A stretch of DNA of 30,793 bases, taken from contig SFGN01000028.1 in the NCBI GenBank assembly GCA_004556565.1, forward strand, positions 1 through 30,793, read 5' to 3'. Source of the DNA: Lachnospiraceae bacterium (lineage in GTDB: Bacteria > Bacillota_A > Clostridia > Lachnospirales > Lachnospiraceae). The position numbers and the translations under genes were made by a program. Under the pieces are notes generated by a model. It was not told the DNA's origin. It saw nothing but the letters and a program-made list of their open reading frames with translations, and did no database searches. Of this stretch, positions 9,621 to 17,309 are shown one piece after another (within the stretch, counting starts at the first letter, position 1; every line of letters begins with the position of its first letter).

Positions 9621-9695
9621 CTTGTATCCTCCCGAACATGTAATTCTTCTGTATTTGGAAGACAACGATTCGTTCCAAACTGTTATTCTTATATT

Positions 9696-9742
9696 AAGAA
9701 AAGGTGACAGCTTCACTGATGTGAAAACAGTCCCCTTTTCTT
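9696..9742. repeat. Long imperfect hairpin between secDF and recJ
   Basis: AAGAAAAGG (9696-9704) pairs with CCTTTTCTT (9734-9742), and a second set of pairs (GACAG/CTGTT-like and TTCAC/GTGAA) continues the stem inward to a 4-nt loop. No T-run follows on the minus strand. It may act as an intercistronic stability or processing element that sets different levels of secDF and recJ. Confidence 0.5.
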
Positions 9743-9772
9743 TCATACTGCAATTATATTTTGATTACTCTT

Positions 9773-12034
9773 TTAAGCTGCTTTTTTCCCAAACTTCTTT
9801 TTCATGACATACCACAGTGCACCTGTGATGCATACAGAAGAATATCCTCCGCATATAATACCTACCATAAGCGGAAGGGCAAATTCCTTGATAGAGCTTA
9901 CTCCGAGCACATACAATACCGCTACCATAACAAAAGTTGTCAGCGAAGTATAAATGCTTCGTGTCAGAGTGTTTGTGATACATCTGTTGACCAAAGTGTC
10001 CAGGCCTTCGTTTCTGCTCTTTGTCTTAAGCTCTTCACGGATACGGTCGAAGATAACGATCGTCGCGTTGATGGAATAACCGACAATCGTAAGCATACAT
10101 GCGATAAATGTATTTCCCACGGAAATCCTGGACACCACATAAAACGCCAGTACAACCAGGACGTCATGGACAAGTGCCACAACCGCACTGGTCGCAAAAC
10201 GAACGTCATTAAACCTGAACCAGATATACAGAAGCATGCAGATTGTCGCAACGATCACTGCTACAGCCGCATCCTGTCTCATTTCGGAGCTTACGGTTGA
10301 ACTGATGTTTTCTGTCGTGATTTCATCTTCATTGACATCAAAATTCTCAACCATCGCGTTGTTGAAAGCTTCACGTTTGTCAAGGTCAAGTGTCTGCGTC
10401 TTGAAAATAACCTGGTTGGTTCCTTCTACTTTCTGAACCTGGACATTATTGTCCCCCGTCGCATCCTCAATCAGAGGAACGATCTCACTGTCAATTTCAT
10501 CAAGAGTATAATTCTCGTTAAATGTTACATTTGTGGATGTACCGCCCTTGAATTCCATACTGTAGTTCAGCGCGCCATTACCCTGTGCGCCATTCACTCC
10601 CATAAACACAAATCCAAGTACGATTACCGCTGCAGAAATGCCAAAGAACACTTTTCTCTTTCCGAGGAAATTAATCGGTGCTCTCTCTTCTTTCTTAGCT
10701 CCAGTATACAGGCTTTCCTTTTTAAGGCCGATTGCATAGAATGCATAGCTGATAAGCCTTGTGATAAATAATGCCGTAAACAGAGAAACAGCAATACCAA
10801 GAATCAATGTCTGTGCAAATCCCTTTACAGAACCGCTTCCTTTCAAAAGCAGCACGATCGCTGCAATAAGGGTCGTAATGTTACCGTCCACGATAGCAGA
10901 TGTTGCTTTCTGGAAACCTGTCCCCAGAGCTGCCTTAACCGACTTTCCGGCATATATTTCTTCCCTCACTCTGGCGAAAATAATAACGTTGGCATCTACT
11001 GCCATACCGATATTGAGGACGATACCTGCAATACCCGGAAGAGTAAGTGTAATATCAAATGCATTCAAAAGAACAATTACAAGTCCGGTATAAACAAGAA
11101 GTGCCAGGCTTGATGCAAATCCCGGAAGGCGATATACAACGCACATGAAAATGATAATAAGAAGCAGTCCGATTGCTCCGGCCATCAGACTTGTGCTGAT
11201 TGCCTGCTCACCAAGCTGTGCCCCTACCACATTAGAGCGAAGTTCTTCCAGTTCAAGGTTCAGTCCACCGATACGGATCGTGGAAGCAAGTTTGTCCGCT
11301 TCTTCATATGTCATGCTTCCTGAAATCTGAGCTTTACCATCACTGATTACCGCATTAACACTCGGTACGCTTACAAATTCCCCATCATAATAAATACCGA
11401 TTGTTTCTTCGGAAGCATATGCAGCCTCTGTAGCTTCTGCAAACTTGGCTGTACCTTCATCATTCAGCTCCAGGTCAACAACATTCTTCTTCTGTCCTGT
11501 AAGCTGTTCTTCGGTTGTTGCCGCCGAAGCTGTCTTCACATCTGCTCCTGTCAGTACAATGGAGCCATCTGCCTGCAATTCTTCAATCGTCTTATTCAAC
11601 TGATATGAGGAACCGCTATAAGAATAGTTTTCGCTTCCGTCACTGCCTGTCTCCTTGATAAAGTACAGAGAGCCCGGCTGTCCGAGTTCTTCCAGAATCT
11701 GGTTCGCATCTGTCACACCCGGTATCTCAATGCTGATACGGTCATCACCTTCCTGATATACAGACGCCTCAGTGCTGTACTGCTCGACACGTTTCTGCAG
11801 TTTGTAAATTGTATCCGCCATATCTTCTGCGGACGGTGCACCGCCCTTTACCTGATATGTAATGCTGACGCCTCCTTCGAGGTCAAGGCCCAGATTAATA
11901 TTCTCGGCAGCGCCCGTTTTGTTTTTCCCCAGTCCCATAAATGCCGTATATCCCAGAAATACAATCAGGGCGGCAACAAGAATCAGGCTGAGGATACCTC
12001 TGCTCTTCTTCATGTTTTTCATTGCTTTTTTCAT
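9773..12034 (-). CDS. secDF: Fused protein translocase subunit SecDF
   Basis: Membrane protein of 753 residues that uses the proton gradient to help Sec-dependent export. The SecD half (about 1-430) has an N-terminal membrane segment, the LGLDLEGG motif (about 47), a large extracytoplasmic domain and five further membrane segments with the conserved AVDANVIIFARVREE. The SecF half (about 450-753) begins with its own membrane segment and SMEFKGGTS (usual form GIDFKGGT, so D is replaced by E), then GYSINATIVIFDRIREE. Fusion into one chain is usual in Firmicutes. The start at 12034 overlaps scfB by 4 nt; AGGA is very close to it, so the ATG at 12022 is an alternative. Confidence 0.95.
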   Translation of the reverse strand: MKKAMKNMKKSRGILSLILVAALIVFLGYTAFMGLGKNKTGAAENINLGLDLEGGVSITYQVKGGAPSAEDMADTIYKLQKRVEQYSTEASVYQEGDDRISIEIPGVTDANQILEELGQPGSLYFIKETGSDGSENYSYSGSSYQLNKTIEELQADGSIVLTGADVKTASAATTEEQLTGQKKNVVDLELNDEGTAKFAEATEAAYASEETIGIYYDGEFVSVPSVNAVISDGKAQISGSMTYEEADKLASTIRIGGLNLELEELRSNVVGAQLGEQAISTSLMAGAIGLLLIIIFMCVVYRLPGFASSLALLVYTGLVIVLLNAFDITLTLPGIAGIVLNIGMAVDANVIIFARVREEIYAGKSVKAALGTGFQKATSAIVDGNITTLIAAIVLLLKGSGSVKGFAQTLILGIAVSLFTALFITRLISYAFYAIGLKKESLYTGAKKEERAPINFLGKRKVFFGISAAVIVLGFVFMGVNGAQGNGALNYSMEFKGGTSTNVTFNENYTLDEIDSEIVPLIEDATGDNNVQVQKVEGTNQVIFKTQTLDLDKREAFNNAMVENFDVNEDEITTENISSTVSSEMRQDAAVAVIVATICMLLYIWFRFNDVRFATSAVVALVHDVLVVLAFYVVSRISVGNTFIACMLTIVGYSINATIVIFDRIREELKTKSRNEGLDTLVNRCITNTLTRSIYTSLTTFVMVAVLYVLGVSSIKEFALPLMVGIICGGYSSVCITGALWYVMKKKFGKKAA

Positions 12035-13446
12035 TTCCTTTCTTCATCTGACACTTCATCTGCCAATGCAGCTTTTATCATAATTGCACACTCCACGCGC
12101 TTACGTTCCATCTCGCAGCTCACGTCGTATGTATCATGAATTGTGTTGTGGAACTTATAGGAATTCGCCATACAGCCGCCGCTGCAGTAAAATCTCGCGA
12201 AACAGTTCCTGCATTTCTCTTTCGAGTACACACTGCAGGATCTGAATTCATCTGCGATTTCAGGCTTTGTAATCCCCTCATCCACATTTCCCATAAGAAA
12301 CTCTTCCTGACCTACGAACTGATGGCAGGGATACAGATCCCCCCACGGCGTTACAGCCAGGTATTCTGTTCCGGAACCACATCCGGATAATCGTTTTGCA
12401 ACACAGGGACCGCCTTCAAGGTCCAGCATGAAATGGAAGAAGGTAAACCCTTTCCCTTCACGCTCCCTGTCCACCATTGTCTTCGCAAGGATATCATACT
12501 CCCGGAAAATCTGGGGAAGGTCATTTTCTCTGATTGCATAAGGGTCCGTGTCGTCACCGACAACGGGTTCTATCGATATCTGTTCAAATCCCAAATCCAC
12601 GAAATGCATCACGTCTTTGGAAAAATCTAGATTATCGCGGGTAAAAGTTCCACGGATGTAATACTTCTGCTGATTCCTGCTCCGGGCAAGCTTCTGGAAC
12701 TTCGGGACTATCAGGTCATAACTTCCCTTTCCGTTACGGAACGGCCTCATCCGGTCGTTGACTTCTTTACGCCCGTCAAGGCTTAAAACCACGTTATCCA
12801 TCTCCCGGTTTACAAATTCCTGAACTTCGTCGTTCAGCAGAACTCCATTTGTCGTCAGGGTAAAACGGAAATGTTTGTCATGCAGTTTTTCCTGTTCTCT
12901 TCCGTAAGCGACCAGTTTTTTGACCACTTCCCAGTTCATCAAAGGCTCACCGCCGAAGAAATCCACCTCAAGATTCCTCCTGCTTCCTGAATTTTTAATC
13001 AGAAAATCGAGGGCCTTCTTTCCGACCTCATACGACATCAGCGCTCTTCTTCCGTGATATTCTCCTTCCTCCGCAAAACAATACCGGCAGGCAAGATTAC
13101 AGTCATGTGCGATGTGGAGGCAAAGTGCTTTTACCACGGTTTTCCTTTGCTTCACGACATCAATATAATCCTCATAGACATCTCTGGCGAATAATTTCCC
13201 GCCTTCTGTCAACTCAATGACTGCCTCCAGAATATCCCTGATATCTTCCTCAGGATATGTATTGCCAAGCTCCTCTGCAAGATATGCAGAAACGCTCTCT
13301 TCCTTAAGTGTCTCAGCCGTGTGAAACGGATTCTGCTTCTCCAGGCAGGCGATTACATCATATGCCGTCTTGTCCACCACATGAACAGATCCGCTGTTCA
13401 CATCAAGGACAATATTGTACCCATTATTCTGGTACTGATGAATCAC
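12031..13446 (-). CDS. scfB: SCIFF peptide maturase, radical SAM/SPASM thioether-forming enzyme
   Basis: Installs a thioether cross-link in the small cysteine-rich peptide ScfA encoded just upstream. The N-terminal 90 residues look like a RiPP-recognition (PqqD-like) domain. The radical SAM cluster is C116-x3-C120-x2-C123 (HDCNLACRYCFAEEG), followed by FFGGEPLMNW. The C-terminal SPASM domain carries cysteines in CGSGTEYLAV, LYPCHQF and CRNCFARFYCSGGC, ready for two auxiliary iron-sulfur clusters. 471 residues is normal for the family. The start is GTG at 13446 with GAGAGG 8 nt upstream. The last 4 nt overlap secDF. The pair is nearly universal in Clostridia; its biological role is not settled. 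Confidence 0.95.
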   Translation of the reverse strand: MIHQYQNNGYNIVLDVNSGSVHVVDKTAYDVIACLEKQNPFHTAETLKEESVSAYLAEELGNTYPEEDIRDILEAVIELTEGGKLFARDVYEDYIDVVKQRKTVVKALCLHIAHDCNLACRYCFAEEGEYHGRRALMSYEVGKKALDFLIKNSGSRRNLEVDFFGGEPLMNWEVVKKLVAYGREQEKLHDKHFRFTLTTNGVLLNDEVQEFVNREMDNVVLSLDGRKEVNDRMRPFRNGKGSYDLIVPKFQKLARSRNQQKYYIRGTFTRDNLDFSKDVMHFVDLGFEQISIEPVVGDDTDPYAIRENDLPQIFREYDILAKTMVDREREGKGFTFFHFMLDLEGGPCVAKRLSGCGSGTEYLAVTPWGDLYPCHQFVGQEEFLMGNVDEGITKPEIADEFRSCSVYSKEKCRNCFARFYCSGGCMANSYKFHNTIHDTYDVSCEMERKRVECAIMIKAALADEVSDEERK

Positions 13447-13467
13447 AGCAGTTACCTCTCTTTCTAA

Positions 13468-13532
13468 CTTGTTCTAACAAGGATAAGGCAGCGGCCAAAG
13501 CCGCTGCCCATAAAGCGGATGGCATCTCCGCT
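13468..13532. promoter_or_regulatory. Three consecutive stem-loops between scfA and scfB
   Basis: Dyads are AGCGGA/TCCGCT (13514-13519 and 13527-13532), a perfect 9-bp GGCAGCGGC/GCCGCTGCC with 4-nt loop (13487-13508), and CTTGTT/AACAAG (13468-13481), the last abutting the scfB ribosome site. The T-run after the strong stem is poor, so this looks like a leaky terminator, processing site or translation brake giving more precursor peptide than enzyme. Confidence 0.6.
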
Positions 13533-13565
13533 GTTGCTGCTTGCTCTTACTTTTCCTGATTTCTC

Positions 13566-13709
13566 TTACTTCTTCTGTTCACAAACCTGATTTCCAACTG
13601 TGCAGGATGTCTTGCATGCTGACTGGCAGGATGTCTGACATTCACCGCATCCACCCTTCTTAACTGTATTGTTCAGCGTCTGAGTGTTCAAAGTCTTGAT
13701 ATGTTTCAT
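13566..13709 (-). CDS. scfA: SCIFF (six cysteines in forty-five) ribosomal peptide precursor
   Basis: A 47-residue precursor, too short for ordinary gene calling. It starts MKHIKTLNTQ and has six cysteines at positions 21, 24, 28, 32, 36 and 43, the defining feature of SCIFF. The KGGCGEC and CQTSCQSACKTSC stretches match the family pattern, and a thioether link between a cysteine and a nearby threonine is expected from ScfB. The ATG at 13709 is preceded by AGGAGG with 7 nt spacing and by a TATAAT box 48 bp upstream, so it is probably strongly expressed. It heads scfA-scfB-secDF-recJ. Confidence 0.95.
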   Translation of the reverse strand: MKHIKTLNTQTLNNTVKKGGCGECQTSCQSACKTSCTVGNQVCEQKK

Positions 13710-13756
13710 GATTCGTCCTCCTACTGTTTCGTGCTATAGTGCTTCCACTGCGACCT

Positions 13757-13762
13757 ATTATA
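13757..13762 (-). promoter_or_regulatory. -10 element of the scfA promoter
   Basis: A perfect TATAAT on the minus strand, 48 bp upstream of scfA. The -35 at 17 nt distance (TTTTAA) is weak. It lies in the 84-bp gap after the small membrane protein gene, so scfA can be transcribed separately from spoVT. Confidence 0.55.
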
Positions 13763-13793
13763 ACATAACACCTTCCGTTTTAAAAGAACTTTT

Positions 13794-14180
13794 TTATGAA
13801 AACATCCCTCCAAGAGTTCCTCCCCCAGCGCACATCAGAAATGTTGCCAGTACATTTGCTCCGTTTGCCTGTAACGAGTGGTAAATCCCAAAGGAAATCA
13901 GGAGCAGAAGCGCAAAATAAAGGATTCCTACGATCAGCCCCCATATGAACTTTCTCTTTCCTGCCTTTTTACCGATAAAAAAACCTCCCAGGAATGTTGA
14001 CAGAACATAAATTACAATAATCCCCGCTGCGACCTTTTTTTCATCAAGGTTCATTTTATACAGCAGCATTGCCAGAAGCATCAGCAGGAATGCCGACAAA
14101 ACAAATGCACACAGAAGAGCCTTGATTATCCATACGATTTTAATCTCAGCTTCCTGTGTGCGTACTGTATGATTTTCCAT
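13794..14180 (-). CDS. TIGR04086-like small membrane protein
   Basis: A 128-residue protein with four predicted membrane segments (about 20-42, 52-70, 80-100 and 105-125) and a basic loop GKKAGKRK between the second and third. The gene place, just upstream of scfA, and the glycine-rich last helix (CAGGGTLGGMFS) fit the TIGR04086 family, known from Clostridia beside SCIFF genes. The ATG at 14180 is preferred over a GTG 18 bp earlier, because an AGGGGG ribosome site lies between them. Function unknown; a link to handling of the SCIFF product is inference from context only. Confidence 0.8.
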   Translation of the reverse strand: MENHTVRTQEAEIKIVWIIKALLCAFVLSAFLLMLLAMLLYKMNLDEKKVAAGIIVIYVLSTFLGGFFIGKKAGKRKFIWGLIVGILYFALLLLISFGIYHSLQANGANVLATFLMCAGGGTLGGMFS

Positions 14181-14251
14181 AACCGTCCCCCTGTTCACAT
14201 TGCATGTCAGCCGTTACTGAGATATTTTATGAACCTCCGGTTGCGATTATG

Positions 14252-14295
14252 TCTGTTTTACTGCTGCTTCTGTTTTACTGTTGCTGAGTTTACTG
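14252..14295. repeat. Short degenerate tandem repeat at the spoVT 3' end
   Basis: TCTGTTTTACTG occurs at 14252-14263 and again, 17 bp on, at 14269-14280; a degenerate third copy (TGAGTTTACTG, 14285-14295) covers the spoVT stop codon. It may mark a replication-slippage duplication of the gene's end. Confidence 0.6.
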
Positions 14296-14835
14296 CTCCA
14301 TCTGTTTTCCGAGAAATGCCGCCGCACACATCACCACCTTGCACTCCGCCTCGCCAAATTTATTCTTTTCCCCTTTATTGAGCAGAATCACCGAACCGAT
14401 GATATCTCCCTCACAAAGTATCGGTGAAATAATCTCCGACTGATACCCGCTCATATTATCAACGACATCGACGAATCTATTTGTTCCCTGTTCTGCAATA
14501 ACCTGTTCCCTCATCCTCATGGTCTTTTCCATATCTTTGCCTATATATTTTTCCTGAAAATCACGTTTCCCGGCTCCCGCCGCCGCAATCACCTGATCGT
14601 TATCTGTGATGCACACGGTGCACCCCATCGTCTGAGCAAGGCTTTCCGCATACTGACCTGCCAGCGTCCCAAGTTCTCCGATAGGAGAATACTTCTTTAA
14701 AATCACTTCTCCTTCCCGGTCGGTAAATATCTCCAGCGGGTCTCCTTCCCTTATACGCAGTGTACGTCTGATTTCCTTCGGAATCACTACGCGGCCAAGC
14801 TCATCTATTCTACGAACGATTCCTGTAGCTTTCAT
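14290..14835 (-). CDS. spoVT: Stage V sporulation protein T, AbrB-type transcription factor
   Basis: Regulator of late forespore genes, known from Bacillus to act with sigma G. The N-terminal AbrB/SpoVT DNA-binding domain is very well conserved (MKATGIVRRIDELGRVVIPK, then EIRRTLRIREGDPLEIF; 1-50). A GAF-like sensor domain follows (about 55-181) with TVCITDNDQVIAAAG and IISPILCEGDIIGSVIL. 181 residues is normal. The ATG at 14835 has GGAGGA nearby. It suggests a spore-forming organism. Transcribed away from pduL, with a 220-bp divergent region; the small membrane protein gene lies downstream on the same strand with no clear terminator between. Confidence 0.95.
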   Translation of the reverse strand: MKATGIVRRIDELGRVVIPKEIRRTLRIREGDPLEIFTDREGEVILKKYSPIGELGTLAGQYAESLAQTMGCTVCITDNDQVIAAAGAGKRDFQEKYIGKDMEKTMRMREQVIAEQGTNRFVDVVDNMSGYQSEIISPILCEGDIIGSVILLNKGEKNKFGEAECKVVMCAAAFLGKQMEQ

Positions 14836-14876
14836 ATATGAATTCCTCCATTTACTGTACTAAACATTTCTGGAAA

Positions 14877-14905
14877 TAGTATCTGTAAATGGATGTATTT
14901 TATAC
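14877..14905 (-). promoter_or_regulatory. Possible sigma-G-like promoter of spoVT with overlapping palindrome
   Basis: On the minus strand GTATA (14901-14905) and GATACTA (14877-14883) are 17 nt apart, close to the Bacillus forespore consensus GNATR-N18-CATNNTA with one mismatch and one-base shorter spacing. A perfect dyad ATGTAT-TTT-ATACAT (14893-14907) overlaps the -35. Both could be chance in this AT-rich stretch. Confidence 0.35.
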
Positions 14906-14986
14906 ATTCAGCTATACCATGTTCAATAAAAAGCTCTTGGGACATGTTCATATGACAGAATGCTGTGAAACCCATTTTATCAGCTA

Positions 14987-15015
14987 TTGAAAAATACACT
15001 TTATTCTGCTAAAAT
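14987..15015 (+). promoter_or_regulatory. SigA-type promoter of pduL
   Basis: TTGAAA (14987-14992), 17-nt spacer, TAAAAT (15010-15015). Transcription would begin near 15022, some 34 nt before the chosen pduL start, which excludes the longer reading frame that opens inside this promoter. Confidence 0.65.
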
Positions 15016-15055
15016 TGAGAAAGTCCGAATAAAGATGAAAGATAGGGAGAATGCT

Positions 15056-15697
15056 ATGAGTTTAACAATACCAATTGAAACTTCTGCCAGACATATCCAT
15101 CTCTGTGAAGAAGATTTCAAAATATTATTTGGTCCTGATGCGAAACTCACTTATGTAAAAGAATTGAGCCAGCCAGGGCAATATGCCTGCCGGGAACGTG
15201 TGGCAGTCGTAGGTCCGAAAGGCCGTTTTGATAAGGTAGTTATCCTGGGGCCTTTCCGTTCCAAAACCCAGGTAGAGATTTCCGTGACAGACGCAAGAAA
15301 ACTTGGTATTCCGGGGGTCATTCGCCAATCAGGGGAAACTGCCGGAACCCCCGGATGTACACTTATCGGTCCTGCCGGCAGTCTTGAGTTAAAAGAGGGC
15401 GTAATCGTCGCAAAACGTCACATACACATGACGCCGATCGATGCCATGCGTGCCCGTGTAAAAGATAATGATATTGTATTTGTCATCACAACAAGCTACG
15501 AACGTTCCCTCATCTTTTCCGATGTAGTGGTACGTGTCAGCCCTTCCTTTTCCCTTGCAATGCATGTGGATACTGATGAGGCGAATGCATTTGCAAATGA
15601 AGACAACCCGACCGGTGTTATCCTGAAATTATTTGACGGGCACACATATAATCTGCAGCTCTGGGCAGAAGAACTACAGTCAGGAATCAATCGATAA
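15056..15697 (+). CDS. pduL: PduL-type phosphate propanoyltransferase (acyl-CoA phosphotransacylase)
   Basis: Swaps CoA for phosphate on propanoyl- or acetyl-CoA, giving acyl-phosphate for ATP formation by an acetate/propionate kinase. The 213-residue protein has the two PduL half-domains, each with its metal-binding histidine signature: SARHIHL (H13, H15) and AKRHIHMT (about 120), plus PGQYACRERVAVVGPKG and GPFRSKTQVEIS. The ATG at 15056 has GGGAG 8 nt upstream. There is no shell-protein or diol-dehydratase gene nearby, and no clear microcompartment-targeting N-terminal helix, so this is probably a housekeeping phosphotransacylase in the cytosol that replaces Pta, rather than part of a Pdu organelle. 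Confidence 0.92.
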   Translation: MSLTIPIETSARHIHLCEEDFKILFGPDAKLTYVKELSQPGQYACRERVAVVGPKGRFDKVVILGPFRSKTQVEISVTDARKLGIPGVIRQSGETAGTPGCTLIGPAGSLELKEGVIVAKRHIHMTPIDAMRARVKDNDIVFVITTSYERSLIFSDVVVRVSPSFSLAMHVDTDEANAFANEDNPTGVILKLFDGHTYNLQLWAEELQSGINR

Positions 15698-15710
15698 CGG
15701 GCTTCATTGT

Positions 15711-15745
15711 AACTGGCAGAATAAAATGATTGCCGGCCGGTTTTT
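15711..15745 (+). terminator. Possible terminator after pduL
   Basis: AACTGGC (15711-15717) can pair with GCCGGTT (15736-15742) with one G-U pair, and a T5 run ends at 15745. The 18-nt loop makes it a weak candidate. Confidence 0.35.
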
Positions 15746-15832
15746 GAAATCTTCCGTCAATCCATTTTTAAATTAACAATACAACTAATTAATTTACAAG
15801 CACAATTTCTATAATTACAGGAGGGATTTATA

Positions 15833-16279
15833 ATGAGTAAAATCGATGAAGTAAGAAGTGCAATGATCGCCGCCATGAAAGCCGGCGAAAAAGAACGGAA
15901 AGCAGCTCTGTCTTTTCTGCTTTCCTCTCTGAAGAACAAAGCCATTGATAAACGTGCTGACCTGACAGAAGAAGAAGAAGGACAGGTGATCCTCAAGGAA
16001 ATCAAGCAGCTGAAAGAAACGCTGGACATGACCCCGACGGACAGGACCGACATTATTGAAGAATGTAAGCTTCGCATTTCCGTTATCGAGGAATTTGCCC
16101 CGAAGATGATGGGCGAAGAAGAAATCAAAGCTGTCGTTCAGGAAGTTCTTAACAGCCTCGGAATTGATTCCCCGACTCCGAAGGATAAAGGAAAGATTAT
16201 GAAAGAGCTTATGCCAAAGGTAAAAGGCAAAGCTGACGGTAAGCTTGTAAGCGAGATCGTTGCATCTTTCATGGAGTAA
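15833..16279 (+). CDS. yqeY: GatB/YqeY domain protein
   Basis: A 148-residue protein of the YqeY family, the stand-alone form of the tail domain of the GatB amidotransferase subunit. Family members bind tRNA-like partners, but their role is not settled. The pattern is typical: an N-terminal helix MIAAMKAGEKERKAALSFL, a central charged helix with RADLTEEEEGQVILKEIKQL, VIEEFAPKMMGEEEIKAVV, then KDKGKIMKELMPKVKGKADG near the end. Start ATG at 15833 with AGGAGGG upstream. The downstream transporter begins 4 nt after the stop and takes its ribosome site from the last codons, so the two are probably co-translated. No gat genes are in view. Confidence 0.92.
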   Translation: MSKIDEVRSAMIAAMKAGEKERKAALSFLLSSLKNKAIDKRADLTEEEEGQVILKEIKQLKETLDMTPTDRTDIIEECKLRISVIEEFAPKMMGEEEIKAVVQEVLNSLGIDSPTPKDKGKIMKELMPKVKGKADGKLVSEIVASFME

Positions 16280-16283
16280 ACTT

Positions 16284-17213
16284 ATGTTCGCATTAATATT
16301 CAACCAGATGCTGAAAATGCTTTTCATCATGCTGCTGGCTTTTATCTGTTATCGGGTAAAACTGGTGAATCAGGAAGGGAACCGCAGTTTTTCCAACCTG
16401 CTTCTTCTGGTCGTCAATCCATGCCTGATCATCACAGTATATCAGGTCGACTACGACACAGAGCTGATAAAAGAACTCTTGCTGACGCTGTGTACTGCTT
16501 TCGCCGCACATGGCGTCGCTATTCTGATCGCACGGATATTTATCCGTGAAAAAGGAAATCCGGATTTTAATATTGAGCGGTTCACTGCCATATACTCCAA
16601 CTGTGGGTTCATCGGCATCCCTCTGATCAACAGCATTCTCGGAAGCAAAGGAGTGTTTTATCTCTCCGCATATATTACCGTATTCAATCTTCTGGTCTGG
16701 ACACATGGTCTGGGGCTGATGAACGGAGAACATTCCGGAAAAATTTCCGGCAAACAGTTCAGGGAAATCCTGACTTCCCCGATGATTCTTGCAACGGTGG
16801 GCTCCCTGATTCTGTTCTTTTTACAGATCCGTCTTCCGCAGACCCTGCTGGACGCTATGACCTATGTTGCTGACATGAATACACCTCTGGCGATGATGGT
16901 AGCAGGATTCTCTGTGGCACAGACAGATTTTAAAAAAGTGTTCCGCAAACTGCAGATATACAAAGTATGTATTCTGAAGCTTCTGGCTGTTCCGCTTGCT
17001 GTTTTGGTTCTTTTGTCTGTCTGCCGGATTGACAGAAATGTTGCGTACACTGTCCTGGTTGCGGCAGCATGTCCGTCGGCAACCACTGCCACGATGATGG
17101 CCATTCGTTATAATAAAAATTATACTTACGCATCAGAAATATTTTCGTTTACAACAGTGCTATCAATTATCACTATTCCGGCTATAACCTTTATCGCCGG
17201 ATTCCTGATTTAA
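16284..17213 (+). CDS. AEC (auxin efflux carrier) family permease
   Basis: Membrane transporter of 309 residues with about ten predicted membrane segments in two halves. Each half has a discontinuous helix with the family's N/P-rich sequences: YSNCGFIGIPLINSILG (about 105) in the first and VAAACPSATTATMMA (about 265) in the second. Relatives carry organic acids such as malate or amino acid derivatives; the substrate here is unknown. The ATG at 16284 was chosen because GGAG lies 7 nt upstream, at the end of yqeY; an earlier frame start at 16260 lacks such a site. A bidirectional terminator follows. Confidence 0.9.
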   Translation: MFALIFNQMLKMLFIMLLAFICYRVKLVNQEGNRSFSNLLLLVVNPCLIITVYQVDYDTELIKELLLTLCTAFAAHGVAILIARIFIREKGNPDFNIERFTAIYSNCGFIGIPLINSILGSKGVFYLSAYITVFNLLVWTHGLGLMNGEHSGKISGKQFREILTSPMILATVGSLILFFLQIRLPQTLLDAMTYVADMNTPLAMMVAGFSVAQTDFKKVFRKLQIYKVCILKLLAVPLAVLVLLSVCRIDRNVAYTVLVAAACPSATTATMMAIRYNKNYTYASEIFSFTTVLSIITIPAITFIAGFLI

Positions 17214-17224
17214 ACAGGCAATTG

Positions 17225-17268
17225 AAAATGCCGCCCGATTATCTGTACCGATAAAACGGCGGCATTTT
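17225..17268. terminator. Bidirectional terminator between the AEC permease and trmO genes
   Basis: A perfect 11-bp stem AAAATGCCGCC / GGCGGCATTTT encloses a 22-nt loop, with T4 on the plus-strand side and T4 on the minus-strand side. It lies between two genes that end towards each other and can serve both. Confidence 0.85.
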
Positions 17269-17309
17269 GTATCAGCCACTTTTTAAAACTCTTCTGATTA
17301 ATCACTCTG

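Noticed and set aside
15810..15815. TATAAT upstream of yqeY as its promoter
   Set aside because: Transcription would start within the ribosome site and no -35 is seen at the right distance; yqeY may be read from further upstream.
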